DNA of 26,554 bases, taken from positions 1-26,554 of the IMG/VR virus record IMGVR_UViG_3300042452_001130. The stretch is one strand, 5' to 3'. A program made the position numbers and the translations under genes. This document shows positions 7,342 through 15,114 of this stretch, one piece after another (position 1 is the stretch's first letter; each line of letters starts with the position of its first letter). The notes beneath the pieces were generated by a model, which saw only the letters and a program-made list of their open reading frames with translations, searched no databases and was not told the origin of the DNA. Origin of the DNA: a virus.

Positions 7342-7673
7342 TGTTGCGCCATGCTGGCGGGGCTGATGAACAGTTGCCCATCGGCTGCGCTGGCGGCTTT
7401 GATGGCGGCAATCTTCTGGCCGCTATCGATGAGAAAATATTCCGGCGTGCCCGCAGGCAGAAACAGGTTGCTGGTCGTGGCGGTCGGGTTACTGCCCACA
7501 GCAATATGACAAGCCACCGTTGCCACCACGCGCACCAAGACTGCCGTCAAAGCAGCGGTTTGCGCCGAGGTGCCCGTCACCGCCAGCACCACATCCGCCG
7601 CCGAGTTCGGCTGGATGCAGGGCATGGCATCGAAGTTCGGCCCCGACAGCGGGGTTTTGATGAGATCAGCCAT
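7338..7673 (-). CDS. Small head protein, lambda FI-position
   Basis: The 111-residue protein starts MADLIKTPLSGPNFDAMPCI. Its middle is a hydrophobic beta pattern (AALTAVLVRVVATVACHIAV), followed by SNLFLPAGTPEYFLIDSGQK and IAAIKAASAADGQLFISPAS. Small phage head proteins with a beta-sandwich pattern, an LPAG turn and a 'K-x-A-x-I-x-A' strand are common next to capsid genes. The order suggests the FI position of lambda, where the product helps packaging, but sequence similarity to FI is not evident. It starts four bases after the capsid stop. I call it a probable minor head or head-surface protein. Confidence 0.65.
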   Translation of the reverse strand: MADLIKTPLSGPNFDAMPCIQPNSAADVVLAVTGTSAQTAALTAVLVRVVATVACHIAVGSNPTATTSNLFLPAGTPEYFLIDSGQKIAAIKAASAADGQLFISPASMAQQ

Positions 7674-7677
7674 GGCT

Positions 7678-8682
7678 TTAGGTGTTCGTCAGTTTGACGA
7701 GAACGGCGGGACGCAAGCACATCGGCAGCGGGTTGGATTGCGTGTGCAAATCCGTACCGCGTTCAAACTTGCGCGGTTCCTGCTTGGCGTAGAGGGGTTG
7801 GCCAAGGGTATTGGCGGTCTCATTGAAATCCGCAGGGGCGAAGTAGGTGGCAAACGTCCCCAACGTGCCGATGGGGAAACAATGCCCTTCGTTCGCGGCA
7901 ATAAACCGCCGCACGTTGCTGTCGGCATCGGTGGCCACGCCGCGATATTCTTCAAACATCATGCCGCCAAAAGGAAAACCGCTACGCATGTCGTCCCGCA
8001 AAGCCGCGCCGTCCTGCCAGCGTTGATAGGCATCTTTCACCAAAGCATGGCTGGTCAGGGCATCGAAAAACTCTTGGCTCACCAAGGCGTGGACGCGGGT
8101 CATGACCTCGCCTTTGAGGTTGTCCTCGACGTGGCGAATGACCTCCAAGCATTTCTTTTTGACGTCCGTGGTGGAGATACTTAGCTGAAAGTTCACGGAT
8201 TTGGCGGTGATGCCAAACTCCGTGTACAGATCAAACAACGTCGAGCTATCCGCATCAAGGATCACGCCTTTCAGGGCTCCCATGCGCAGATACTCCAGCG
8301 TAATCGCGTGCTTGTTGCGCATGTTCTGCAGGTGCGTGGCCAACACATCCGCATAGGCGCGGGTGGTATCCTCCGACCCAAATGCCCGAATGCCCTGAAT
8401 TTCTTCGGGCAGCACCACGTCATCGTGGGGAATATGCGGCACGGTGAAGGAGCGCACTGTCCGTCTACCGCGCTTGCCCAGCGTTCCCGGTGACCCCAGC
8501 ACCGCCGTGGGCAACAGGTTTAAAACGCCATTCTGCTCCTCAACGGTAATGGCCCGAAACCGCACGGGGTTCGGCGGCATCAAATTTAACTGCTCGATCC
8601 GCCCATAAGTATTGGGGAGGATGTTGATCGCCGCCGTCAGGCTAGTCATGCTGAAGGCGGGGTTTTGGAAGGGGTTTTGCAT
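7678..8682 (-). CDS. Major capsid protein, lambda gpE family
   Basis: The 334-residue protein carries features of the phage capsid E family: TSLTAAINILPNTYGRIEQL near the N-terminus, then PVRFRAITVEEQNGVLNLLP, SFTVPHIPHDDVVLPEEIQG and later KHAITLEYLRMGALKGVILD. The length is close to lambda gpE (341). The start ATG is preceded by AAAGGAG at about eight bases. It directly follows the decoration protein gene. It should assemble on the nested scaffold into the HK97-fold procapsid shell and, like lambda, would not be cleaved as a major precursor. Confidence 0.95.
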   Translation of the reverse strand: MQNPFQNPAFSMTSLTAAINILPNTYGRIEQLNLMPPNPVRFRAITVEEQNGVLNLLPTAVLGSPGTLGKRGRRTVRSFTVPHIPHDDVVLPEEIQGIRAFGSEDTTRAYADVLATHLQNMRNKHAITLEYLRMGALKGVILDADSSTLFDLYTEFGITAKSVNFQLSISTTDVKKKCLEVIRHVEDNLKGEVMTRVHALVSQEFFDALTSHALVKDAYQRWQDGAALRDDMRSGFPFGGMMFEEYRGVATDADSNVRRFIAANEGHCFPIGTLGTFATYFAPADFNETANTLGQPLYAKQEPRKFERGTDLHTQSNPLPMCLRPAVLVKLTNT

Positions 8683-8685
8683 GAT

Positions 8686-9060
8686 TTAAGCTCCTTTGCG
8701 CACCAAGATGCCCTTGGTTTCCAGTTGTGAAATGGCGGTGGTTTTCTGCCCGGCCGTAATGCCGCCGGGCCAGACAAGGGCGTGGTCGGCGACAATGCCG
8801 TGACGGGCGAGGATGAGGCCTTTGGCATCCGCCGTGGCCGCCGCAGCATCCGCCAGCAGAATCGCCGCCGCCGTCTGGCTGCCGTCCACGGCGGCGGGGG
8901 CGAGCAGCACATACTTTCCCGTCGCCGTGATGCGCCCCAGAACAGCCCCAAGGGTCAAGTTTGCCCCTGTGCCGATCACCGCGTTTTCCCGGGAAAACAG
9001 GTTCGGCGCTTCGTATTTGAGGACATCGCCGAGGTAATTTGATTCGTTTAAAGCGGGCAT
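8686..9060 (-). CDS. Head decoration protein, lambda gpD family
   Basis: This 124-residue protein matches the D/HDPD family in size and layout: a flexible N-terminus (MPALNESNYLGDVLKYEAPN), SRENAVIGTGANLTLGAVLG, and the A-AILLADAAAATADAKGLILA segment followed by RHGIV. In lambda gpD trimers bind the expanded capsid and stabilise it against internal DNA pressure. The ATG is preceded by AAGGAG at about eight bases, and the gene sits between protease/scaffold and capsid as in lambda. Confidence 0.93.
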   Translation of the reverse strand: MPALNESNYLGDVLKYEAPNLFSRENAVIGTGANLTLGAVLGRITATGKYVLLAPAAVDGSQTAAAILLADAAAATADAKGLILARHGIVADHALVWPGGITAGQKTTAISQLETKGILVRKGA

Positions 9061-9072
9061 GGCTGATTCTCC

Positions 9073-9366
9073 TTAACGTTTGGCTTGGGCGGCGCGTTTC
9101 TGCGCTTCGGCCAGCATGGGATTGGGCGCATCGGTGCCAGCGACGGGCTGAATCTGCGACTGGATTTCTGCCTGTTGCGCCGCCAGTTCCAACAGGGTTT
9201 TGCGTGCTGCCTCCAGCGTTGCGCCCTGTTCAATAAAATCAGCCGCCTTGTCAGGCTTGCCCGCGAGGCGGCAGGCGTGGATGATTTCCAGATGCTGGGT
9301 TTTTAAAGCTTCGGCGGCCTCTTTGCGGACGGCCTCCAGATCAACGGGGGGTTTTTCATCAAGCAT
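9073..9366 (-). CDS. Nested in-frame scaffold protein, Nu3-like (internal start in protease gene)
   Basis: An in-frame ATG at 9366-9364 (codon 269 of the protease) follows AAAGAAAGGAAA with about seven bases of spacing, a good internal ribosome site. It would make a 97-residue protein starting MLDEKPPVDLEAVRKEAAEA, strongly helical and charged, ending AEAQKRAAQAKR. This copies the lambda C/Nu3 arrangement, in which the scaffold is produced in excess from the 3' part of the protease gene. No protein evidence is available here; the call rests on the start signal, the domain boundary and the family precedent. Confidence 0.7.
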   Translation of the reverse strand: MLDEKPPVDLEAVRKEAAEALKTQHLEIIHACRLAGKPDKAADFIEQGATLEAARKTLLELAAQQAEIQSQIQPVAGTDAPNPMLAEAQKRAAQAKR

Positions 9367-10170
9367 GCGAGTTTCCTTTCTTTTGGTGGTTGGGGTTAGG
9401 GTCGAGGCAAGGGCTCTAATCGTGCTTTCAACCGTGCCCACGCCATCGGCGAGCTCGGCTTTCACGGCATCTTCGCCAAAGAACAGCGCGGCTTCCGTAG
9501 CGCGGACGGCATCAGTAGAAAGGCTGCGGTTGAGGGAAACGGTATCAACGAACAGACCATACAGGCGGTTGACCTCGGCTTGCAGGAAGCCCGCCGCGTC
9601 TTCGCTTAATGGTTCGTGGGCGTTGAAATCGTTCTTGCGGCTGCCAGCAAACAGCGTTGTGACCTTCACCCCCTGCTTTTCGTCGTACCCCGATTGATCA
9701 ACGTGGGCAGCCAGCACGCCAATGCTGCCGACACCGCCCGTGCGGGTGAGGAACAGCTTATCGGCAGCACTGCCGATGGCGTAAGCCGCAGAAAACGCGC
9801 TGTCGTTGGCAATCGCCCAGACAGGTTTTGTGCCACGGGCGGCAAAAATACGGTCGGCCAGATCAAACGCGCCTGCTGCCTCACCGCCTGGGCTGTCAAT
9901 CTCAAGCAGAATGGCATCAATGCTGGGGTCTGCCACCGCCGCATCAAACCGTGCCTGCACCTCCTCGTAATTGCCAAAACCAAACAGGCTATCCAAGAAC
10001 GAGCCGCGTTTCGCCAGTGGCCCCAATACAGGCACCACCGCAATTCGGGCATTACCACTGCTAGAGCCACTACGGGCGGCGAGCGGTTGCGGCGCACGTA
10101 GCAACGGCAGGGCGTGCGGCGCCAGCAATAAAGGCCGGTTTAGCCATTGCTGGGAGAATGTGTCGGGCAT
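9073..10170 (-). CDS. S49 (SppA-like) prohead protease with C-terminal scaffold domain, lambda gpC-like
   Basis: Residues about 40-250 form a ClpP/SppA-fold protease: VVPVLGPL, the ILLEIDSPGGEAAGA strand-turn, and NDSAFSAAYAIGSAAD, whose Ser127 is the candidate nucleophile. The likely catalytic lysine is near residue 179 in AGSRKNDF. After about residue 268 the protein turns into a charged, helical, Ala/Glu/Gln-rich tail, as in lambda gpC, where the C-terminus equals the scaffold protein Nu3. An internal ribosome site and ATG begin exactly there. The gene starts two bases after the portal stop. The product matures the procapsid and removes the scaffold. Confidence 0.92.
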   Translation of the reverse strand: MPDTFSQQWLNRPLLLAPHALPLLRAPQPLAARSGSSSGNARIAVVPVLGPLAKRGSFLDSLFGFGNYEEVQARFDAAVADPSIDAILLEIDSPGGEAAGAFDLADRIFAARGTKPVWAIANDSAFSAAYAIGSAADKLFLTRTGGVGSIGVLAAHVDQSGYDEKQGVKVTTLFAGSRKNDFNAHEPLSEDAAGFLQAEVNRLYGLFVDTVSLNRSLSTDAVRATEAALFFGEDAVKAELADGVGTVESTIRALASTLTPTTKRKETRMLDEKPPVDLEAVRKEAAEALKTQHLEIIHACRLAGKPDKAADFIEQGATLEAARKTLLELAAQQAEIQSQIQPVAGTDAPNPMLAEAQKRAAQAKR

Positions 10171-10172
10171 GG

Positions 10173-11636
10173 TTATTCGGAAAAACTGCTTTGTGTCTGT
10201 TGCACCGCGCCGGTCTTGGCGACTTTGCGCGGATCGGAATCGAGAATCAGGCCGAGGCTATCGGCACGTTCGTTATCGGCGGCGATTTCGGCATCAATCT
10301 CTTCGGCGTCATAGCCAAGTTCTGACACCACTTCCGAACGGCTTTTAAAGCCGTTGCGCACGGCGAGTTGCTCCGCCTGCTGGTCTTTCAAGGGATCAAC
10401 CCAATCCCAGCCTTGGGGAATCCACTTGGCTGCAAGGTAGGCACGGCGGTTTTTCTGAAAGTCGCTGAGCGAAATGGGGAGTGCCCCCGCCAGCACCGCC
10501 AGTTCCAGCCAGCGTTGCCACACGGGGCGGCAGAGTTGGTACACCAGCACTTGGTGTTGCAGCATCGTGCAGCGGCGGCGGAATTCAATCAAACCAGCAC
10601 GAATGCTGGAATAATTGACGCCCGTCAGGTCAGAGGTGAGCTGTTCATAGGTAATCCCCAGCCCGACAGCAATCATCCGCAGTTGCTGACGAAAGAACGC
10701 CTCATAACTGCCGCCGACATCGCCAGGTTCCGAGAATTTTACATCTTCCCCAGGCTCCAGCAGTTGTAGCGTACCGGGTTCCAAGCCCGCCTGCGCCGCG
10801 CCTTTATCATCGGGGGTGCCTTCGCCCATGAACGGTGTGTCGGGGTCGTTCTTGGTGATGAAGCCTGCGAACATGGCTGCCGTCTTCTTACGCACCAATT
10901 CCGCGTCATCATATTGATCGAGTTCATAGAGCTTCAGCAGCACCCGCCCCAACCACGGCTCACCGCGAATCTGCCCTGGGCGTTGCGGTTTGAAAATATG
11001 CAGCACTTCTTCAGCGGGCACGCGCACGGTTTCCTTGGCGGTGCCGAACAACATCGCATCGCCGGGGTGTTCGCGGTAAAGGTGATACGCCACCCGCTGA
11101 CCAAGGCGGTTGAACTCAATCCCGCCCCTGATAAAGTTTCCGTTTGCGAGCGGCTTGTTGTTGCTGGCATCCAGATGTTCCGCTTCCAGCGTTTGCAGTT
11201 GTAATGGTACGGAAAGCCCATCTTCTGCGCGGCGCACCCGCAGGCGCACAAAACATTCACCGCCTTCCACCATAGCGCGGCAGATCAGCGCCTGCAGGCC
11301 GTAAAAGTCCGTCAACCCCGCGCTGTCTGCCTCGTCTGTCCACTCCAGCCACAAGGCTTGGATTTGCTGGCGCAGGTCGGATTCGTCTGTTTTCGATTGC
11401 GGTTTGATGCCCGTGCCAACGGCATTCGCCACAATCGCCTCAATGCCGTTCGCGGCATAAGCATTTTTACGCGCCATGTCGCGGCTACGGGAGCGCAGCA
11501 ACGCTGCATCCTGAAACAGAATGGCATTGGCGGAATCGGTAGTCGGCACCCAGGTTTGCAGTCTTCTGCCAGTGCCCGCCGCGTCATAGCCCAAGGCTTT
11601 GACGTTCGGTTTACGCAGCCAGCCAAAAATCTTCAT
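10173..11636 (-). CDS. Portal protein, lambda gpB family
   Basis: The 487-residue protein has the lambda-portal layout: an N-terminal R-D-M-A-R-K-N-A-Y-A-A-N-G-I-E-A segment (about residues 52-68), VANAVGTGIKPQSKTD, and EDGLSVPLQLQTLEAEHLDA. It continues with VLHIFKPQRPGQIRGEPWLG and GITYEQLTSDLTGVNYSSIR, all family landmarks. It should form the dodecameric DNA entry and exit ring at one capsid vertex. The start overlaps the gpW stop as ATGA. The C-terminus is acidic and low in order (AEEIDAEIAADNERADSLGL). Confidence 0.95.
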   Translation of the reverse strand: MKIFGWLRKPNVKALGYDAAGTGRRLQTWVPTTDSANAILFQDAALLRSRSRDMARKNAYAANGIEAIVANAVGTGIKPQSKTDESDLRQQIQALWLEWTDEADSAGLTDFYGLQALICRAMVEGGECFVRLRVRRAEDGLSVPLQLQTLEAEHLDASNNKPLANGNFIRGGIEFNRLGQRVAYHLYREHPGDAMLFGTAKETVRVPAEEVLHIFKPQRPGQIRGEPWLGRVLLKLYELDQYDDAELVRKKTAAMFAGFITKNDPDTPFMGEGTPDDKGAAQAGLEPGTLQLLEPGEDVKFSEPGDVGGSYEAFFRQQLRMIAVGLGITYEQLTSDLTGVNYSSIRAGLIEFRRRCTMLQHQVLVYQLCRPVWQRWLELAVLAGALPISLSDFQKNRRAYLAAKWIPQGWDWVDPLKDQQAEQLAVRNGFKSRSEVVSELGYDAEEIDAEIAADNERADSLGLILDSDPRKVAKTGAVQQTQSSFSE

Positions 11637-11860
11637 TCCACACCTTTGCTGGTGAACACGCGGATTTGCTGTGTCCGCGTGCCGGCCACCGCCTTGATTT
11701 CCTGCCGCATCCGATCCCGCAGCGAAATTAGCTCGCCCAACTGCACCTGACTGTAACTCACGGTTTTGCCGTCATAGGCAACAGACGCTACCCGCTCGCC
11801 GCTCTGCAGCTTGCGGATGGCTGTTTCGATGTCGGTGAGATCTTGTTCGGTGTAGGGCAT
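11633..11860 (-). CDS. Head-tail joining protein gpW
   Basis: The 75-residue protein starts MPYTEQDLTDIETAIRKLQS and continues GERVASVAYDGKTVSYSQVQ, then LGELISLRDRMRQEI. This helix-beta hairpin-helix layout and size match lambda gpW (68 residues), which plugs and extends the portal after DNA packaging. It lies between the large terminase and the portal as in lambda and overlaps the portal start (ATGA). Confidence 0.92.
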   Translation of the reverse strand: MPYTEQDLTDIETAIRKLQSGERVASVAYDGKTVSYSQVQLGELISLRDRMRQEIKAVAGTRTQQIRVFTSKGVE

Positions 11861-11861
11861 A

Positions 11862-13736
11862 TCAACTCATCCAGCGGGAGCGGGTTACGCGGGGGCGTTG
11901 GGGTTTGTGTGTTGTCACAGGTTCAATGGCACGCCGTTCGTTAGGCACCAGTTGTTCTTCCAGATTCTGCCAATGGCGGTCGGTAAAGCGTTCGATACCA
12001 AGGGTGATGGCAGCAGCGCGGGCATAAATCCGGCAGTCCAGCGCCTCATTGCGTTCCCGCAATTTCTGCCATTCCCGTTTCGGGTAACCCTTGACGGTCT
12101 TGGTCACCAGCTGTTCGGCGGTCAGCTGCTTGAAGTATTCGGCTTCATACTGGGGAAAGTGGCAGTATCCAGAGGGAAACTGTTCATCTTCACCGCGCTG
12201 AAGCTTCAGCCACTGGTAGAGTTCGGATTTCAGCAGCGAGACACCCACCGGCCAGACCTTGATGCCCCGCCGCAAGCGTTTGCCGCCGATATTCACATCA
12301 ACCGCCGTCGGGGCACCCACCGGCGCAATTGCCCGTTCTACGCCCTTGACTGCCAATACGCGGCCAACTTCTTGCTTGCGGCACCACGCGTATACATCCT
12401 GCGTGGCAAAGCCCGTATCCACTGCTAGGGCGCGGATAGAAAGATCAACGCCGCTTGCATGGCGGAAAGGTTCGGCCAGCAGGGCTTGAAGTTTCTGCCA
12501 GACGGCTTCTTGTGCCGGATCACCGTAGAGAATGCGGTAATCCACCGACCAGCTTTCTTTGCCCTTGCCCCAGGCGACCACCTCGACTTCGATGCGGTCT
12601 TTTTGAATGTCGGCACCGGCAGTAAGCAGCAGTCCTTGGACAGGAATGATGCCAAGCGAATAACTTTCCCGACGTTCATACAGTCGCTGCCAGTCTGGTG
12701 CTTCGCCGCGATCCACCCAGGTTTCGCCCAGAACGGTGTTCACCCAGACTTTCAGTTGTGCTTCATCATCCTTGGCCTTCAGAAAGCTGCGTACCGCTTC
12801 TTCCCATGAAAACCACCCCACAGGGCTGTACAGGGAGGAGAGATGATACCCTCGTGTTTTGCCGTCGCCCACCGCTGTACTGCGCCATTCGCCGCCCTCC
12901 AGCATCCTGCTTTTGCCATGGTTGGGGATGGGCGTGTCGCACGCTTCGCAGTGGTAACGCACCGTGGCGGGATCATTGTCCTGCCAGCGAAGCTGCGCCC
13001 ATTTCAGCACCTGCATATGCCCACACACGGGGCACGGCACATGAAAAAACCGCTGATCCGAGGATTCAAACTCTTTTTCAATACGGCTTAGGCCACTGAC
13101 GGTCGGTGTGGATACTTCTAAAATCTTGCGCCGTGCAAAGGTGGCGGTGCGCTGTACCGCCAGCGAAACGGGGTCACCTTCACCGTCTGCATCGCCGGGA
13201 TAGCCATCGATCTCGTCCATGAACAGGTAGCGTACCGCCATGGAGCGCAGCCCCACGGCACTGTTTGCACCCGTAATCACCACGATGCCGCCGGGAAATT
13301 CTTTCGACTGCACCGTATTGCCCGCATCGCGGGAACGCGGGTCTTTGACCTTGGCGCGAATGGCGGGCGTATCGTCAATCAGTGGTGCAAAGCGGCCTTT
13401 GCTCCAACGCTTGCCCATCTCCACCGTAGGCAACACCACCAGCATCGGCCCCGGTGCTTGGTCGATGACATAACCGATCCAATTGTTGCCTGCTTCCGTG
13501 CCGCCAACCTGTGCGCCTTTCATGAACACGACCTTCTCAACCCCGCTGGAGGGTGAGAGACAGTCCATGATCTCCCGTAAATACGGCGTTCTATCCGTCC
13601 GCCACCGTCCTGGCTCGGCAGAAGCGGTCTGCGACAGCATCCTAAACTGATCCGCCCATTCGGACACCGTCAGCAGCGGATCGGGGCGCAGGCCGTCGTT
13701 AAACGCGGCGTTGTAAATCTCAGCCGCTGTCGGCAT
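11862..13736 (-). CDS. Terminase large subunit, GpA family
   Basis: The 624-residue protein is a GpA-type packaging ATPase-nuclease. The ATPase landmarks are visible: a P-loop-like GAQVGGTE at residues 74-81 and the Walker B LFMDEID at 171-177, with the coupling IVVITGANSAVGLRSM between them. A zinc-binding-like CPVCGH...CEAC pattern sits near residues 235-270. The C-terminal half contains AVDTGFATQDVYAW, a likely nuclease acidic site. GpA enzymes cut at cos sites and translocate DNA into the procapsid, so cos packaging is expected. The ATG overlaps the small subunit gene by 17 bases and follows GGTGG at about nine bases. Confidence 0.95.
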   Translation of the reverse strand: MPTAAEIYNAAFNDGLRPDPLLTVSEWADQFRMLSQTASAEPGRWRTDRTPYLREIMDCLSPSSGVEKVVFMKGAQVGGTEAGNNWIGYVIDQAPGPMLVVLPTVEMGKRWSKGRFAPLIDDTPAIRAKVKDPRSRDAGNTVQSKEFPGGIVVITGANSAVGLRSMAVRYLFMDEIDGYPGDADGEGDPVSLAVQRTATFARRKILEVSTPTVSGLSRIEKEFESSDQRFFHVPCPVCGHMQVLKWAQLRWQDNDPATVRYHCEACDTPIPNHGKSRMLEGGEWRSTAVGDGKTRGYHLSSLYSPVGWFSWEEAVRSFLKAKDDEAQLKVWVNTVLGETWVDRGEAPDWQRLYERRESYSLGIIPVQGLLLTAGADIQKDRIEVEVVAWGKGKESWSVDYRILYGDPAQEAVWQKLQALLAEPFRHASGVDLSIRALAVDTGFATQDVYAWCRKQEVGRVLAVKGVERAIAPVGAPTAVDVNIGGKRLRRGIKVWPVGVSLLKSELYQWLKLQRGEDEQFPSGYCHFPQYEAEYFKQLTAEQLVTKTVKGYPKREWQKLRERNEALDCRIYARAAAITLGIERFTDRHWQNLEEQLVPNERRAIEPVTTHKPQRPRVTRSRWMS

Positions 13737-14232
13737 CGGACAATTCCACCAGCACGGTACGGATTTCGTTGGTCAGCAGTGTGTGCACTTTGGTGGCATC
13801 ATGTTCGGCAGCCAGCACCGCTGCCAGACGATCCGGCAGGTTCAGCATGCCATCCCGCACGATACGTGCACGGCGGAACGCGGCGATGCGTACCTCATCG
13901 GCGCTCACCAGCTTGCCGGTTTCCGCCTTGGCCTTGGCTTCCAGCAGCCGCCCGCGCTCAACCTCGGTTTTAATCCGGCTTTTGAGCAGCAGGGTGGAAA
14001 GGCTTTGACCGCCACCTTCCAGCGGCTCCTCGCTGGATGTCTGCCGTAACGGCTCACGCAAGGCAGCCAGCGCCGCTTCCGCCTGCACCGTATCTACCTT
14101 GCCGCCTGTCAGGCGAATAGTGCCTTGCTTGATCAACTTGGCGGCATATTGCCGTGAAAATCCTTTTTGCCGTGCCCATTCAGATTGGGTGAGCAGCATA
14201 GCAGTGAGACTATCCAAATTGTTGATTTTCAT
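13720..14232 (-). CDS. Probable terminase small subunit, Nu1-like
   Basis: This 170-residue protein has an N-terminal helix-turn-helix segment, LTQSEWARQKGFSRQYAAKL followed by IKQGTIRL, where Nu1-type small terminases bind cos DNA. A helical middle follows (RIKTEVERGRLLEAKAKAET, then GKLVSADEVRIAAFRRARIV) and an LPDRLAAVLAAEHDATKVH C-terminus. It immediately precedes the GpA terminase, as Nu1 precedes A. The start is uncertain: the ATG at 14232 has no clear ribosome site, and Met12 at 14199 begins right before the HTH. It is the first gene of the leftward late operon. Confidence 0.85.
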   Translation of the reverse strand: MKINNLDSLTAMLLTQSEWARQKGFSRQYAAKLIKQGTIRLTGGKVDTVQAEAALAALREPLRQTSSEEPLEGGGQSLSTLLLKSRIKTEVERGRLLEAKAKAETGKLVSADEVRIAAFRRARIVRDGMLNLPDRLAAVLAAEHDATKVHTLLTNEIRTVLVELSDADSG

Positions 14233-14237
14233 GGTTT

Positions 14238-14312
14238 ATTGAGTTGATATGCTGGTTGTTCCAAGCATGTGTTGCATCACCATCAACCCATGCAACGGAG
14301 AAAACCATCATG
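14238..14312 (+). promoter_or_regulatory. Promoter/leader of the DUF3489 gene, copy 1 of a duplicated leader
   Basis: The box ATTGAGTTGATA (14238-14249) is followed after 11 bases by CCAAGCAT (14261-14268). Read as a promoter this gives TTGAGT, a 17-base spacer, and AAGCAT. Next comes a perfect 7-bp inverted repeat, GTTGCAT (14271-14277) and ATGCAAC (14290-14296), then the ribosome site GGAGAAAA before the ATG. The same order with the same spacing occurs before the next plus-strand gene. Promoter activity is inferred. Confidence 0.55.
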
Positions 14313-14858
14313 GAACACACACAAGAACAACTGGCAAACGCCTTGCTAACCCTTGGCTTTCAGCGCACCGCATACCCATCCGACAAGTATCAGGTCTTTG
14401 ACAACGGCACGTTACGCTACCTTGTTGACCGTCAGGGCAACCTGCGGCGCGGCGCCTCGGTCAACAGCAGCGTTACCGCCAATGAGGCGATTGCGGATAT
14501 CCTAAGACGAGCGGCGGAAACTATCACGCAGCAGCCAGAACAGCAGGAAGGGCATGCTGCACACGAGCAAGAGTCCAACAACGAAGTAAAGCAAGCTGCC
14601 GATAACAGCCCATCCCAACAGCCGCGCCAACGTGGCAGCAGCAAACAACAGGTGCTGGTTGACCTTCTGACCCGCTCTGAAGGTGCCACCATCTCCCAGA
14701 TTGTCGCCGCCACCGACTGGCAGGCGCACAGCGTGCGCGGTGTCATCAGCGGCGTACTCAAGAAAAAGCTGGGGTTGCATATTGTCTCGGAGAAGTCAAA
14801 AGGCGGGGAACGCATCTACCGCGTGGCAGCAGAAAATAAAGCAGAACCAGCGATCTAA
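14310..14858 (+). CDS. DUF3489 domain protein
   Basis: I start at ATG 14310 (MEHTQEQLANALLTLGFQRT) because it follows ACGGAGAAAACC; the longer in-frame start has no ribosome site. The 182-residue product has an N-terminal ~60-residue domain, a Gln/Glu-rich linker (residues about 75-115), and a C-terminal winged-helix domain: SKQQVLVDLLTRSEGATISQ, then IVAATDWQAHSVRGVISG and KKKLGLHIVSEKSKGGERIY, the DUF3489 signature. DUF3489 proteins are small putative DNA-binding proteins found in phages and mobile elements; their exact role is unknown to me. It is divergent from the terminase operon. Confidence 0.88.
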   Translation: MEHTQEQLANALLTLGFQRTAYPSDKYQVFDNGTLRYLVDRQGNLRRGASVNSSVTANEAIADILRRAAETITQQPEQQEGHAAHEQESNNEVKQAADNSPSQQPRQRGSSKQQVLVDLLTRSEGATISQIVAATDWQAHSVRGVISGVLKKKLGLHIVSEKSKGGERIYRVAAENKAEPAI

Positions 14859-14928
14859 TTGAGTTGATACTGTTGTGAATCCAAGCATTCGTTGGGGTGT
14901 GAACACCAACAAAGGAGAAAATACCATG
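14858..14928 (+). promoter_or_regulatory. Promoter/leader of the DUF6900 gene, copy 2 of a duplicated leader
   Basis: ATTGAGTTGATA begins at 14858, on the last base of the DUF3489 stop codon, and CCAAGCAT follows at 14881-14888, the same 23-base offset as in copy 1. A hairpin follows, GTTGGGGTGT (14891-14900) against ACACCAAC (14903-14910) with one bulged G, then AAAGGAGAAAATACC before the ATG. The hairpin sequences differ between copies while their positions agree, so structure may matter more than sequence. Confidence 0.55.
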
Positions 14929-15114
14929 ACCCAAGAACAACTTTTTCAAGCCATCGCCCAAAAACATCTTTTCATTGAGACGCTGGAACAACGCATGAGT
15001 GACAGCCTCGATTTTCACGAGGTTAGCGTCTGGGGTGTGGAAGCTGCGTTGAAGGAAGCGTTTGAAGCGGGCAAACGCGCCGCCCGCCAGCGCAAACCTA
15101 AACAGGCGGCGTAA
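14926..15114 (+). CDS. DUF6900 domain protein
   Basis: The ATG at 14926 follows AAAGGAGAAAATACC and gives a 62-residue protein, MTQEQLFQAIAQKHLFIETL, continuing EQRMSDSLDFHEVSVWGVEA and ALKEAFEAGKRAA. The IETLE-x-R-x-SD-x-LDFHEVSVW-x-V-x-A core is the DUF6900 signature. These small proteins are frequent in phages and mobile elements and have no established function known to me. The gene shares its leader design with the DUF3489 gene upstream. Its 3' end overlaps the convergent methyltransferase gene by 17 bases. Confidence 0.88.
   Translation: MTQEQLFQAIAQKHLFIETLEQRMSDSLDFHEVSVWGVEAALKEAFEAGKRAARQRKPKQAA

Noticed and set aside
11857-11870. A 13-base match (TGAGTTGATATGC) to the duplicated leader box, on the minus strand before gpW
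   Set aside because: It is coding sequence at the terminase end, lacks the CCAAGCAT box, and a 13-base match is expected by chance in a window this size.
14233-14309. A promoter for the leftward terminase operon (TTGGAA-N17-CAATAA)
   Set aside because: Both boxes are weak and the -10 would be only a few bases from the ATG; not convincing.
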